Shown here one piece after another: positions 1 to 7,147 of a stretch of 21,497 bases of DNA; position 1 is the stretch's first letter, and each line of letters begins with the position of its first letter. The notes beneath the pieces were generated by a model, which had not been told where the DNA came from, did no database searches, and saw only the letters and a list, made by a program, of their open reading frames with translations. Origin of the DNA: Hyphomonadaceae bacterium UBA7672 (GTDB lineage: Bacteria > Pseudomonadota > Alphaproteobacteria > Caulobacterales > Hyphomonadaceae). Position numbers and translations under genes: made by a program. The stretch is from assembly GCA_002483135.1 (NCBI GenBank), contig DLHI01000039.1, forward strand, positions 1 to 21,497, written 5' to 3'.

Positions 1-227
1 CGCATCGCGATCCAGAGACGCAGGCAGTCTTCGGCGTCGAGGATGGCGCGTTCGAGCTGGAGGCGGAGGGCTGGATCAATCAGCAGCTGGGCGAGTGTCG
101 CCTGGTCCTTCGAGACGTGGATCAGCTGCTTCACGCGATGGCGCATGGCTTCGGCGCCCTGGCGGATGGGGTCCGCCGGAAACAGACAGCGCAGGAGGAT
201 CCAGAGCCAGGTCATGGGCAGCATCAT
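1..227 (-). CDS. Hypothetical protein, N-terminal part (runs off the left edge)
   Basis: An open frame reads leftward from ATG 227 (a second ATG follows at 224) to the window edge with no stop, giving 75 complete codons. Third positions are almost all G or C, as in real genes here, so it is very likely coding. The protein starts with a hydrophobic stretch (MMLPMTWLWILLRCLF), possibly a membrane segment or signal anchor. An amphipathic, helix-rich part follows, with many Gln, Leu, Arg and Asp residues (for example LAQLLIDPALRLQLERAIL). I do not recognise a family. No strong Shine-Dalgarno sequence precedes the ATG. It is divergent from the TPR gene at 512. The rest of the gene lies outside the window, so no function is offered. 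Confidence 0.65.
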   Translation of the reverse strand, partial: MMLPMTWLWILLRCLFPADPIRQGAEAMRHRVKQLIHVSKDQATLAQLLIDPALRLQLERAILDAEDCLRLWIAM

Positions 228-316
228 GCGCTCACTTGCGGCCCGGCCGATTCAGACTTGCTCCATCCTACAAATTCGAGACGCAGGGCGTTGAAAACGC
301 GGGCGAAGATTTTTGA

Positions 317-502
317 GTCTCCGACAGTTTTGAAACCCTGGTTTCCTACAATTCCGGCAACGCGGAACGCGGCAAGCCGCGCTTCCGGGAAGACAAGGTG
401 TGGGTGGGCCGCTGCCACTGGGACGGGGGCGCCTATTTCCGGCCAAAATGGATCATTCAGATGGAGACAGGCTCGGTTGAGCCTTGTTTCGCCTTCGGAT
501 AG
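317..502 (+). pseudogene. Coding-like fragment without a start codon
   Basis: Frame 317-502 ends in TAG and encodes 61 residues with strongly coding-like composition: GC-rich third positions and a plausible globular sequence, for example VSDSFETLVSYNSGNAERG and WVGRCHWDGGAYFRPKWII. There is no usable start: the codon before 317 is TGA (314-316), and the first in-frame ATG is near the end, at about 461-464. Upstream of that TGA the same frame still reads sensibly from about 269 (KFETQGVENAGEDF). It could be the 3' remnant of a gene broken by a nonsense mutation or deletion, or a small gene with an unusual start. The family is not recognised. The TPR lipoprotein gene starts 9 nt after its stop. 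Confidence 0.4.
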
Positions 503-511
503 CGTCGCCGC

Positions 512-2551
512 ATGATCAAGCACCAGTTCCGCCTCGTCCTTGCGGCTTCGGCCACCGCGATCCTTTCGGCGTGTTCGTCGCTGGGTGTGCCTGGCTTCGG
601 CGACGCCGGCGGCTGCCGGACGGTCTATGTGGTCATCGGCGGCGGCGTGCAGCCGGTCTCGAACTGCGGCGGCCTCCCGCGCGACAATGTTATGAAGACG
701 ATGATGGCCGTGGCGGATCCGGCTGCGGCGCCGGTTACCGATCCGGCCGCGCCCGTGGTGACGAAGGCCTCCGCGGCCGCCATGGCGACGGCGCCTTATG
801 AGCAACCCGACGCCCCCTATGCAAACCCGCAGGCGATGATCGAGGCGGCTGACATGTCGGCCTTCATGCAGCGCGTGCGGGAGGATTATGCCGCCAATCG
901 CAACTCCGGCGCCTGGGGCTACATGATCGTGGACGCGCTGGCGGCAGGCGAGCCGGCGCTCGCGCTTGAAGTGGCCGATGCGCTTGAGGGGCGCGCACCG
1001 CCGGAATGGATGAGCGCCAGCCACCTGCGCCCATGGGCTCTCGCGGCCAACGGCAGTACGGATGACGCACTGGCGGCGATGGCCATGATGGAGCGCCTGC
1101 TGCCCAAGCCCACGCATATCGGGCACAGCGCGCTGCTCGCCGAGGGCATGGGCGATTATCCGCTCGCGCTGTCGACCTATGCCAAGATGCCGGCTGCGTT
1201 CGCGCCGCCCGATCCGGCGGGCGTCGGCACGATGCAGTACTTCATCGAGTCACGCAATTTCCAGAGCCAGCGCCTGATGGCCCTGCGCCAGGCGGAATTG
1301 CTGCGCGGGATCAATCGCGACGCCGAAGCGATCCTGCTGCTCGAGCGCCTGTTCGCAGCGGCGCCGGATGACGGTTATGTCGAGGCGCGGCTCGAGAAGG
1401 CGCGCAAGGGCGAGGATCGCTTCGCTCCGCGCACGCTGCTGCAGGCCATGGCCGAAGCGATCGGGGACGAAGCCAACCTGGTCGAGGAGCAGGAGAGCAT
1501 CATGGCGGCGATGGCGGGGCGCGGCGCGCGCACGCCGTTCAACCACCTGTTGTCGTCCATGCGCCAGAGCGCGCTGCTGCTCGATCCCGACAATGGCGAC
1601 ATCCGCATTGTCGAAGCCGGCAAGCTCTATGAGCAGGGCAAGTTCGAGCCGGCGTTGCGCATCGCGCAGATCGGCAATCCGCCGGCGCAGCAGGCGGCCC
1701 TGCTGCAATCGACGGCGGGGCTTGCAGCCCTGGAGCTCGGCTCGCCCGATACGCTGGCGGCGATGGTCGAACGTTCCCTGAAGATCGACGCAAGCGTGGA
1801 GGCGAAGATCCAGGCGGCTGGCACGCTGGCGACGGCGGGCAAGACGGATCGCGCGCTGCAGCTGATTGATCAGGCGCTGAAGTCCGACATGACGAAGGCG
1901 CAGCGTGTGTTCGCGCTGCTGACGCGCGCGCAGGCTCACAATCAGGGCGGCAACGTGATGGCCGCCGTGCAGGCTGCCCGCGAGGCGCGTGCGCTCGAGG
2001 ACGACGAGCAGACGCAGCAATTCCTCGCCTCGATGCTGGTCGACTCGCCCCTTCGCCAGGAAGGGCTCGAGATCATGCGCAAGATGCTGACCGACCGGCC
2101 GGACGATACCGGCCTGATGAACAATCTTGGCTACTCGCTGATCGACAACCATGCGAGCGATGTGGAGCTGGACGAGGGGTTCAAGCTGCTGAAGCAGGCG
2201 ATCCGCCTGACGCCGGATGAGGCCAACCTGCTCGATTCAATCGGCTGGGCCTACTACCAGTATGGCGACTTCCGCGAAGCGCGCCGGTTCATCGCCATGG
2301 CGCTGGAGGAGTATGCGCCCTTTGGCCATTGGGAACTCTCCGAGCACATGGGCGATATCGAATGGCGCCTGGGAGACCAGGAAGCCGCGCGGACGCACTG
2401 GCAGGCGGCGCTCAAGGCCAATCCGCCGGTTCACAACAGGAAGAAGATCGACGCCAAGCTGCGCGAGGGACTCACCACGCCTGCGCCGGTGAGGCGTGAT
2501 ACGCCCGAGGTTCCGCTGGATACGGATCGTGGCGAAGTCAGCGATATCTAG
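512..2551 (+). CDS. TPR-repeat lipoprotein (679 aa)
   Basis: The N-terminus is a lipoprotein signal peptide: basic MIKHQFR, a hydrophobic stretch, then the lipobox LSAC with the lipidated Cys at residue 21. Ser at +2 favours the outer membrane. The rest is alpha-helical repeat protein, clearest in the C-terminal third, where typical TPR signatures appear (NNLGYSLIDNHASDVELDEG, then LLDSIGWAYYQYGDFREARR, then an HMGDIEWRLGDQEAARTHW unit). A stretch of about 60 residues after the signal is rich in Ala and Pro and probably acts as a linker. TPR proteins of this type act as protein-binding scaffolds; the partner is unknown. The next gene (2682) encodes a paralogue with the same C-terminal repeat pattern, and ispE follows. 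The ATG at 512 is chosen because it begins the signal peptide directly. Confidence 0.9.
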   Translation: MIKHQFRLVLAASATAILSACSSLGVPGFGDAGGCRTVYVVIGGGVQPVSNCGGLPRDNVMKTMMAVADPAAAPVTDPAAPVVTKASAAAMATAPYEQPDAPYANPQAMIEAADMSAFMQRVREDYAANRNSGAWGYMIVDALAAGEPALALEVADALEGRAPPEWMSASHLRPWALAANGSTDDALAAMAMMERLLPKPTHIGHSALLAEGMGDYPLALSTYAKMPAAFAPPDPAGVGTMQYFIESRNFQSQRLMALRQAELLRGINRDAEAILLLERLFAAAPDDGYVEARLEKARKGEDRFAPRTLLQAMAEAIGDEANLVEEQESIMAAMAGRGARTPFNHLLSSMRQSALLLDPDNGDIRIVEAGKLYEQGKFEPALRIAQIGNPPAQQAALLQSTAGLAALELGSPDTLAAMVERSLKIDASVEAKIQAAGTLATAGKTDRALQLIDQALKSDMTKAQRVFALLTRAQAHNQGGNVMAAVQAAREARALEDDEQTQQFLASMLVDSPLRQEGLEIMRKMLTDRPDDTGLMNNLGYSLIDNHASDVELDEGFKLLKQAIRLTPDEANLLDSIGWAYYQYGDFREARRFIAMALEEYAPFGHWELSEHMGDIEWRLGDQEAARTHWQAALKANPPVHNRKKIDAKLREGLTTPAPVRRDTPEVPLDTDRGEVSDI

Positions 2552-2628
2552 GGTCGTCTGGGCATCACGCGCCTTGCTCGGCTCGTCCTGACTTTCGTCA
2601 GGGTATGCGGTGTGATGTTTCGCGACCG

Positions 2629-2679
2629 CCCCATGCCAAAGGCCGGTTGAAGCCTTAACCCGGCTGGGGCAGCATGGGG
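2629..2679 (+). promoter_or_regulatory. Nested inverted repeats in the leader of the second TPR gene
   Basis: An outer perfect 8-bp inverted repeat, CCCCATGC (2629-2636) and GCATGGGG (2672-2679), encloses an inner one, GCCGG (2642-2646) and CCGGC (2660-2664). The inner stem extends through GGTT/AACC if one C is bulged. The right outer arm ends 2 nt before the ATG at 2682, where a ribosome binding site would lie. In RNA the structure could hide the start region. In DNA it could be a protein site. There is no T-run, so it does not look like an intrinsic terminator. Confidence 0.4.
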
Positions 2680-2681
2680 CG

Positions 2682-4415
2682 ATGTGGTCAGGATATCTGC
2701 GGTCCGGTTTCCGGGCCTCTCTCGCCGTTCTAGCCTTTGCAGCCGCCGGGGCTTGCGCCTCGGCGCCGGGCGCCTCGCGCTGGCTGACGCCGGCCATGAT
2801 CGAGGAACTGCGCCTGCAGCAGGAGTATGGCGACCTGCTTGTCGCGCGCTATGCGGGGATGGTCGGGGACTCCGCCGCAGCGGCCACGTATTATGGTCGC
2901 GCCTTCGCCAACGCGCCTGACGATCCCGAACTGCTCGAGCTTGCCGCGTTCGCCAGCATGGCGGCAGGGGACATCACGGGCGCGATCCGCATCGCGCGCG
3001 GCGCAGACAGGGATGTGGCGGCCGATGCGCCCAGCGCCCAGGTGGCGCTGGTCATCGAGGATATCGGCGCGGGCCGCACCAAGGCCGCGCTGGCGCGGCT
3101 CTCCGATCCTGGCGTCGGCGTCTACAACACTGACCTGCAGGGCGCGCTCGGCGCGTGGCTAACGGCGCAGTCGGATTCGCAGGCAGCGCTCGAGATCGTC
3201 GACTGGATAACGCCCATCGGCGCCATGCGCGGCGACCGCGAGATCGTGCGCGCGCTGGTGCTGATGGCGGGCAAGCGCGACGCCGAGGCGCTCGCGGCGT
3301 TCGAGGGGGCGAAGAAGTATAACGTCTCGGCGCCTGATCTTGTCTTCACGCTCGCGGCAGAACTCGCCGCTTCTCGTGGCGAGACCGAACGCGCGCGCGC
3401 GATGGTGGTTGGCCTGCGTGGTCCTGCGCCGGCCGCGACAGCGATGCTCGAAGCGCTCTCCGCCGGCAAGAGGTTTTCGCGACCCGGCCTGTCCACGCAG
3501 AAGGGCGCAGCGCTGATCGTGCATCTGGTTTCGTCAGGCGGGCGGGCGCGGCTGCATCCGGAAACCAATCTGATGCGGCAGGCGGCGGCGCTTCATCTCG
3601 ATCCGGACCTTGCGCCGGCTCGTCTTGCGCAGGCTGATGCGCTGGAGGCGCAGGATCGCGGCGAGGAGGCGGTCCGCATGCTCGCCATGGTGAAGCCCGG
3701 CTCGCCCTGGCGCGCGGACGCACAGATGCAGTCCGCCGAAACGCTGGCGCGGATGGACCGCGCGGATGAGGCGGCAACGATGGTGGCCGAAGCCTCGCGC
3801 TCCACGCGTCGCGACATTCTGGGACGCGCCGCCGATTTCCATGGCGCCACTGGCGACAGTCTGCAGGCCGTGGCGCTCTATGATCGCATCATTGCGATGG
3901 ACGCAGCGGCCGGTGCGCCCGACTGGCAGGCGATCTATGCGCGGGCGATGGCTCTCAACGCGGCCGGCGACTGGCCCGGCGCCGAGGCTGGACTGGTGGC
4001 TGCGCTGGAGCTTGAGCCCGACCAGCCGGAGTTGCTCAACTCGCTTGGCTACAACTGGGTTGATCGCGGGGACAATGTGGAGGAGGGCATGGCCCTGATC
4101 CGCCGCGCCGTGGCGGCCCGGCCGGACCTTGGTCACATCATCGACAGCTATGGCTGGGCCTTCTATCGCCTCGGGGATTACGCCCAGGCCATTCCGTATC
4201 TGGAAAGAGCGGCGGAACTGATGCCGAACAGCGCCGAAGTGGTCGATCATCTCGGCGACGCCTACTGGCGCGCGGGCCGCGAAAAGGAAGCACGCTATTC
4301 CTGGGGCGCCGCCCTGCGGCTTGACGATGGCGGCGTGCGGGAGGCGTCGCTGCGGCAGAAGCTCAGCGGGGGCTTGCCAGCCGCCGCTTCCAGGAGTCTA
4401 GCTGCGCGGCCATGA
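2682..4415 (+). CDS. TPR-repeat lipoprotein, paralogue of the preceding gene (577 aa)
   Basis: The N-terminus (MWSGYLRSGFRASLAVLAFAAAGAC) looks like a lipoprotein signal peptide with Cys25 as the lipidation site. The box AGAC has Ala instead of Leu at -3, so lipidation is less certain than in the neighbour. The body is helical repeat. The last 130 residues carry the clearest TPR units: LLNSLGYNWVDRGDNVEEG, HIIDSYGWAFYRLGDYAQAI and a VVDHLGDAYWRAGREKEAR unit. This order (LGY, GWA, LGDAYWR) is shared with the gene at 512, so the two are tandem paralogues that have diverged in the N-terminal half. The stop overlaps the ispE start by 4 nt (ATGA), which implies cotranscription and translational coupling with ispE. 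The molecular role is unknown; a scaffold in the envelope is the family-level expectation. Confidence 0.9.
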   Translation: MWSGYLRSGFRASLAVLAFAAAGACASAPGASRWLTPAMIEELRLQQEYGDLLVARYAGMVGDSAAAATYYGRAFANAPDDPELLELAAFASMAAGDITGAIRIARGADRDVAADAPSAQVALVIEDIGAGRTKAALARLSDPGVGVYNTDLQGALGAWLTAQSDSQAALEIVDWITPIGAMRGDREIVRALVLMAGKRDAEALAAFEGAKKYNVSAPDLVFTLAAELAASRGETERARAMVVGLRGPAPAATAMLEALSAGKRFSRPGLSTQKGAALIVHLVSSGGRARLHPETNLMRQAAALHLDPDLAPARLAQADALEAQDRGEEAVRMLAMVKPGSPWRADAQMQSAETLARMDRADEAATMVAEASRSTRRDILGRAADFHGATGDSLQAVALYDRIIAMDAAAGAPDWQAIYARAMALNAAGDWPGAEAGLVAALELEPDQPELLNSLGYNWVDRGDNVEEGMALIRRAVAARPDLGHIIDSYGWAFYRLGDYAQAIPYLERAAELMPNSAEVVDHLGDAYWRAGREKEARYSWGAALRLDDGGVREASLRQKLSGGLPAAASRSLAARP

Positions 4416-5365
4416 GCCTGTCGCCACACCGTCCCAACTTCACCACCGCCTGGGCCCCCGCCAAGGTGAACCTCTATCTGCATGTCGGCCCGCCCGGTCC
4501 TGGCGGCTTGCATCCGGTGGACAGCCTGGTGATGTTCGCCGACACGCGCGCGGCGGATCGCATTTCGGCACGCGCCGCGCCGCAACTTTCGCTCAGCGTG
4601 GAAGGCCCGCGCGCCAAGCAGCTGAAGAGCGCGCCGAACAACCTGACGCTCGCCGCAGCGACGGCTCTGCGCGATGCGTGCGAGCGGGGCGGTCTTGGCG
4701 CTGCTCTCGTGCTGCACAAGGAGCTGCCGATTGCGGGCGGCGTCGGCGGTGGATCGTCGGATGCTGCGGCGACGCTGCATATCCTCAACGAGATGTGGGG
4801 CATCGAATTCGGACAGGCCGCGCTGGAGCGTCTGGCCGTGCAGCTTGGCTCGGACGTGCCGGCCTGCGTGCGGCTGCGTCCGCTGGTCATGCGGGGGACG
4901 GGCGAGCGGTTGATCGACGCCGCGGCGCCCGATCTGCCCTGCGTGCTGGCCAGTCCCGGCGTCAGCCTGGAGACGCGCCGCGTTTTCGAGCGCTACGACC
5001 AGCGTGGCTCCAACCACGGCTTCCGCGAGACGGCGCCGCCCGCTGAACCCGATGTGACCGGCTTCGCCGCAGCCCTGGGCGGTTTCAGAAACGACCTTGA
5101 AGCCGCGGCTCTTGCCCTGTGCCCCGAGATCGACAAGGCGCTCAAGCTGATCCGCGCTCAGCCAGGCTGTCTGCTGGCGCGCATGTCAGGCAGCGGTCCA
5201 ACCTGCTTTGGTCTTTTTGAAGACGCGGCCGCCGCCGAGGCCGCCGCCGCCGCCATCACCCGCGCCAAGCGCAAATACTGGGTTCGGGCCTCGACCCTGC
5301 GTGGGGCGCCCGCCGCTTCGGCAGAGGACTGGCGCCGCATCGCAAACGGCGCCTACGGCCGGTAA
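4412..5365 (+). CDS. ispE: 4-diphosphocytidyl-2-C-methyl-D-erythritol kinase
   Basis: This is the GHMP kinase of the cytosolic non-mevalonate (MEP) pathway. It phosphorylates the 2-hydroxyl of 4-diphosphocytidyl-2C-methyl-D-erythritol with ATP. The motifs appear in order: APAKVNLYLHV (residues 15-25, with the substrate-site Lys18), a GGLHPVDSL segment (His34 in the place of the family's conserved His), the glycine-rich ATP loop PIAGGVGGGSSDAAATL (106-122), GSDVP (146-150, Asp148 as the probable catalytic Asp), and the third GHMP motif MSGSGPTCFGLF near the C-terminus. The length of 317 aa is slightly above the usual 280-300. The ATG overlaps the upstream TPR gene's TGA. The products feed the polyprenyl diphosphate synthase encoded at 7148-8170, and undecaprenyl phosphate used by the next gene comes from the same pathway. 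Confidence 0.97.
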   Translation: MSLSPHRPNFTTAWAPAKVNLYLHVGPPGPGGLHPVDSLVMFADTRAADRISARAAPQLSLSVEGPRAKQLKSAPNNLTLAAATALRDACERGGLGAALVLHKELPIAGGVGGGSSDAAATLHILNEMWGIEFGQAALERLAVQLGSDVPACVRLRPLVMRGTGERLIDAAAPDLPCVLASPGVSLETRRVFERYDQRGSNHGFRETAPPAEPDVTGFAAALGGFRNDLEAAALALCPEIDKALKLIRAQPGCLLARMSGSGPTCFGLFEDAAAAEAAAAAITRAKRKYWVRASTLRGAPAASAEDWRRIANGAYGR

Positions 5366-5428
5366 ACTCCTCGCGGAAGCGGCTGGAACCAGCTTTCCCA
5401 CGAACGTCTTCCGCGATAGCCAGCGGGG

Positions 5429-6475
5429 ATGGATCAGGTTCTTCGCATCCTTGTGGGCCTAGCCCTTGCCGTGGCCCCCTCGGTGCTGCTGTGCCGCGTG
5501 GTGATGTCGCTTGGCGTCGTCGATGCGCCGACCGAGGCGCGCAAGACGCAGGCTGCACCCGTGCCCACGCTCGGCGGGGTCGCTATCGCGCTGTCGACCC
5601 TTCTGGCGATCTCCGTCGACAATGAGCTGTGGTCTGGCGATTTCAATCCGATGCTGTTCATCGTCGGTGGCGGGGCGATTGTCGCGCTGCTGACCGGCGT
5701 GGCGGACGACGTGCTCGGGCTGCGCGCGGTGGTGAAGCTGTTGGCGCTGACCGCTGTCGGCCTTGGCATAGCGTATGCCGGTGTGCGGCCCGAAGTCTTC
5801 GCGCCGTGGCCGGGACTTGCCTGGCCCATGCCGGTGTGGCTGGCGATAGGCGGATCGGCGCTGTGGCTCGTCGTGGTGATGAACGCCGTGAACTTCATGG
5901 ATGGCGCCAATGGGCTCGCCATGGGGATGGCGGCCATTGCGTCTGCGGGCCTGGCGGTCTGCGCGGCGCTGCTTGGACGGTGGGATTGCGCAGTGATGGC
6001 CGGGGCGCTCACAGGGGCGCTGTGCGGCTTCCTGGTTTGGAACGTGTCGGGCAGGCTGTTTGCGGGGGATGCGGGCGCGCTGTTTGTCGGCGCCGTGCTG
6101 GGCGGGATCGGGTTGGAGATCGTGCGCCTGCGGCCCGATCTCATGCTTGTGCCCCCGATCCTGATGCTGCCTTTCCTGTCGGACGTGCTGCTGACGCTGG
6201 CCTGGCGCGCAAAGCACGGCAAGAAGCTATTCGAGGCGCATCGCGACCACAGCTACCAGATCGCAATCAAGGCGGGGCTGAAGCACTGGCAGGTGTCGTC
6301 GGTTCACGCGGTGTGGGCGATGAATGCAGCCATCGTCGCCATCCTGTCGGCGCTGCTGGCGCGGCAGATACCAGTGATCCTGTTCGTGCTGCTGCTGCTG
6401 GTGAGCACGTGGCTGCACATGAAGATCAGGCGCGCGGGGGTGGAGAACGGGCTGGTGGGCAAGGAGATCGCGTAG
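5429..6475 (+). CDS. WecA/MraY-family polyprenyl-phosphate sugar-1-phosphate transferase
   Basis: This multi-pass inner-membrane enzyme moves a sugar-1-phosphate from a UDP-sugar to undecaprenyl phosphate, starting synthesis of a surface glycan. The superfamily motifs are all present: a DAPTEARKTQAAPVPTLGG segment (residues 32-50), DD at 93-94 within TGVADDVLGL, NFMDGANGLA at 155-164, GDAGA at 213-217, and HRDHSYQ at 271-277 in the cytoplasmic loop. The HRxHxYQ form resembles WecA/WbpL-type enzymes more than MraY. About ten hydrophobic segments are visible, and 348 aa is normal. The sugar cannot be read from the sequence. It starts 63 nt after ispE and its stop is 2 nt from the stop of the convergent gene at 6478. 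No other glycan gene is nearby, so it stands alone here. Confidence 0.9.
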   Translation: MDQVLRILVGLALAVAPSVLLCRVVMSLGVVDAPTEARKTQAAPVPTLGGVAIALSTLLAISVDNELWSGDFNPMLFIVGGGAIVALLTGVADDVLGLRAVVKLLALTAVGLGIAYAGVRPEVFAPWPGLAWPMPVWLAIGGSALWLVVVMNAVNFMDGANGLAMGMAAIASAGLAVCAALLGRWDCAVMAGALTGALCGFLVWNVSGRLFAGDAGALFVGAVLGGIGLEIVRLRPDLMLVPPILMLPFLSDVLLTLAWRAKHGKKLFEAHRDHSYQIAIKAGLKHWQVSSVHAVWAMNAAIVAILSALLARQIPVILFVLLLLVSTWLHMKIRRAGVENGLVGKEIA

Positions 6476-6477
6476 GT

Positions 6478-6762
6478 CTACTCGGCAGCAGTCTGCTTGC
6501 CGCGCAGAAGGGCCTGCAGACGTTCGACCTCCGCAATCAAACGCGGAATCTCCTGACGCGCGGCGGCGATGAAATCCTGATCAGCATCGGTCGCACCGGT
6601 GAGGTAGATATCCTCACCGCGATCTGATGCAGGGCCCGTCATGATGAAACTATCGCCTGCCACGTGATCGCGGCCTTCGATATAGGAAACCCACGGGCCA
6701 GCGCTTGCCTTTGCCAGCAGGTTCTTCAAGTCCTTCAGGTCTTTCTGAGTGATGTCGGACAT
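6478..6762 (-). CDS. Small conserved protein, possible immunity/partner of the adjacent toxin-like gene (94 aa)
   Basis: The protein has a Lys/Asp-rich helical start (MSDITQKDLKDLKNLLAKA), a compact core with AGPWVSYIEGRDH and GDSFIMTGP, then EDIYLTGATDADQDFIAAAR, and a helical C-terminus (RLIAEVERLQALL). I recall uncharacterised bacterial proteins with the same GPW...EGRDH...FIMTG...GATxADxDFI pattern, but I know no function. The ATG at 6762 is preferred over the in-frame ATG at 6777: it lies one nucleotide after the upstream gene's stop (TGATATG), typical of translational coupling, whereas 6777 would give a 14-nt overlap. Third positions are less GC-biased than in the core genes, which suggests foreign origin. 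It is convergent with the transferase gene, with a 2-nt gap. Confidence 0.8.
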   Translation of the reverse strand: MSDITQKDLKDLKNLLAKASAGPWVSYIEGRDHVAGDSFIMTGPASDRGEDIYLTGATDADQDFIAAARQEIPRLIAEVERLQALLRGKQTAAE

Positions 6763-6763
6763 A

Positions 6764-7108
6764 TCATCGGCCCACATTCGGGTTCGGCACTGGCGGGTAG
6801 AAAAGCTCTTGAGCCTGTTTCGCCGTCAGCCCTGACATAACACAATGATAGGGATTTCGCGAGGTGGGGCTGGGCGTCACGGTTCCGCCGGCCAGCCTGA
6901 CCGCGCCAACGGTCGAGCAACCTATCTTCTGATGCGGCATCGCCAGCGCAAGCTGGTCGAGCGTGGCGGCTGCAAACGAGTTGACCGAAATTCCGTGCAG
7001 TCTGCCATCTGGATCCCGGAAAACGCCTGATCCGCGTTCAAACTTGACCGCCTGGCAAAGGCCGCCACGACACACGAGAGCGTCGTCTGGCAACACATCG
7101 TCAGCCAT
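6764..7108 (-). CDS. Small protein resembling a polymorphic-toxin C-terminal domain (114 aa)
   Basis: Key stretches are ALVCRGGLCQAVKFERGSGV, GRLHGISVNSF, KIGCSTVGAVRLAGGTVTPS and NPYHCVMSGLTAKQAQELF, ending in a PPVPNPN tail. From memory, this pattern (VxRGG, GVSVNS, VGxTTVGxxRxAGG, NPxHCxxxGxT) occurs both in small stand-alone proteins and at the C-terminal tips of large polymorphic/RHS toxins. No database was searched. The conserved His and Cys residues are candidate active-site residues. ATG 7108 is chosen over GTG 7117 because a GGGGGA Shine-Dalgarno sequence lies just upstream. There is no signal peptide. It begins 39 nt after the polyprenyl synthase gene and is coupled to the 94-aa gene downstream. 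Codon use is more relaxed than in its neighbours. Confidence 0.8.
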   Translation of the reverse strand: MADDVLPDDALVCRGGLCQAVKFERGSGVFRDPDGRLHGISVNSFAAATLDQLALAMPHQKIGCSTVGAVRLAGGTVTPSPTSRNPYHCVMSGLTAKQAQELFYPPVPNPNVGR

Positions 7109-7147
7109 TTCCCCCACTCAGCCCCCCGGCCGCCAATGTTCGCGATG

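Noticed and set aside
330..352. TTGAAA and TACAAT as a promoter for the first TPR gene
   Set aside because: The spacing is 11 nt, too short for a sigma-70 promoter, and both lie inside the coding-like fragment.
1250..2152. 300-codon antisense ORF across the first TPR gene
   Set aside because: It shares codon boundaries with the real gene and its protein is rich in Arg, His and Gln, as expected when a high-GC gene is read backwards.
2587..2602. Hairpin CCTGAC-TTTC-GTCAGG after the first TPR gene as an intrinsic terminator
   Set aside because: The stem is only 6 bp and no T-run follows. It could be a weak structure but does not meet terminator criteria.
4295..5017. 240-codon antisense ORF over ispE
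   Set aside because: ispE motifs are unmistakable on the plus strand; the antisense frame has no recognisable features.
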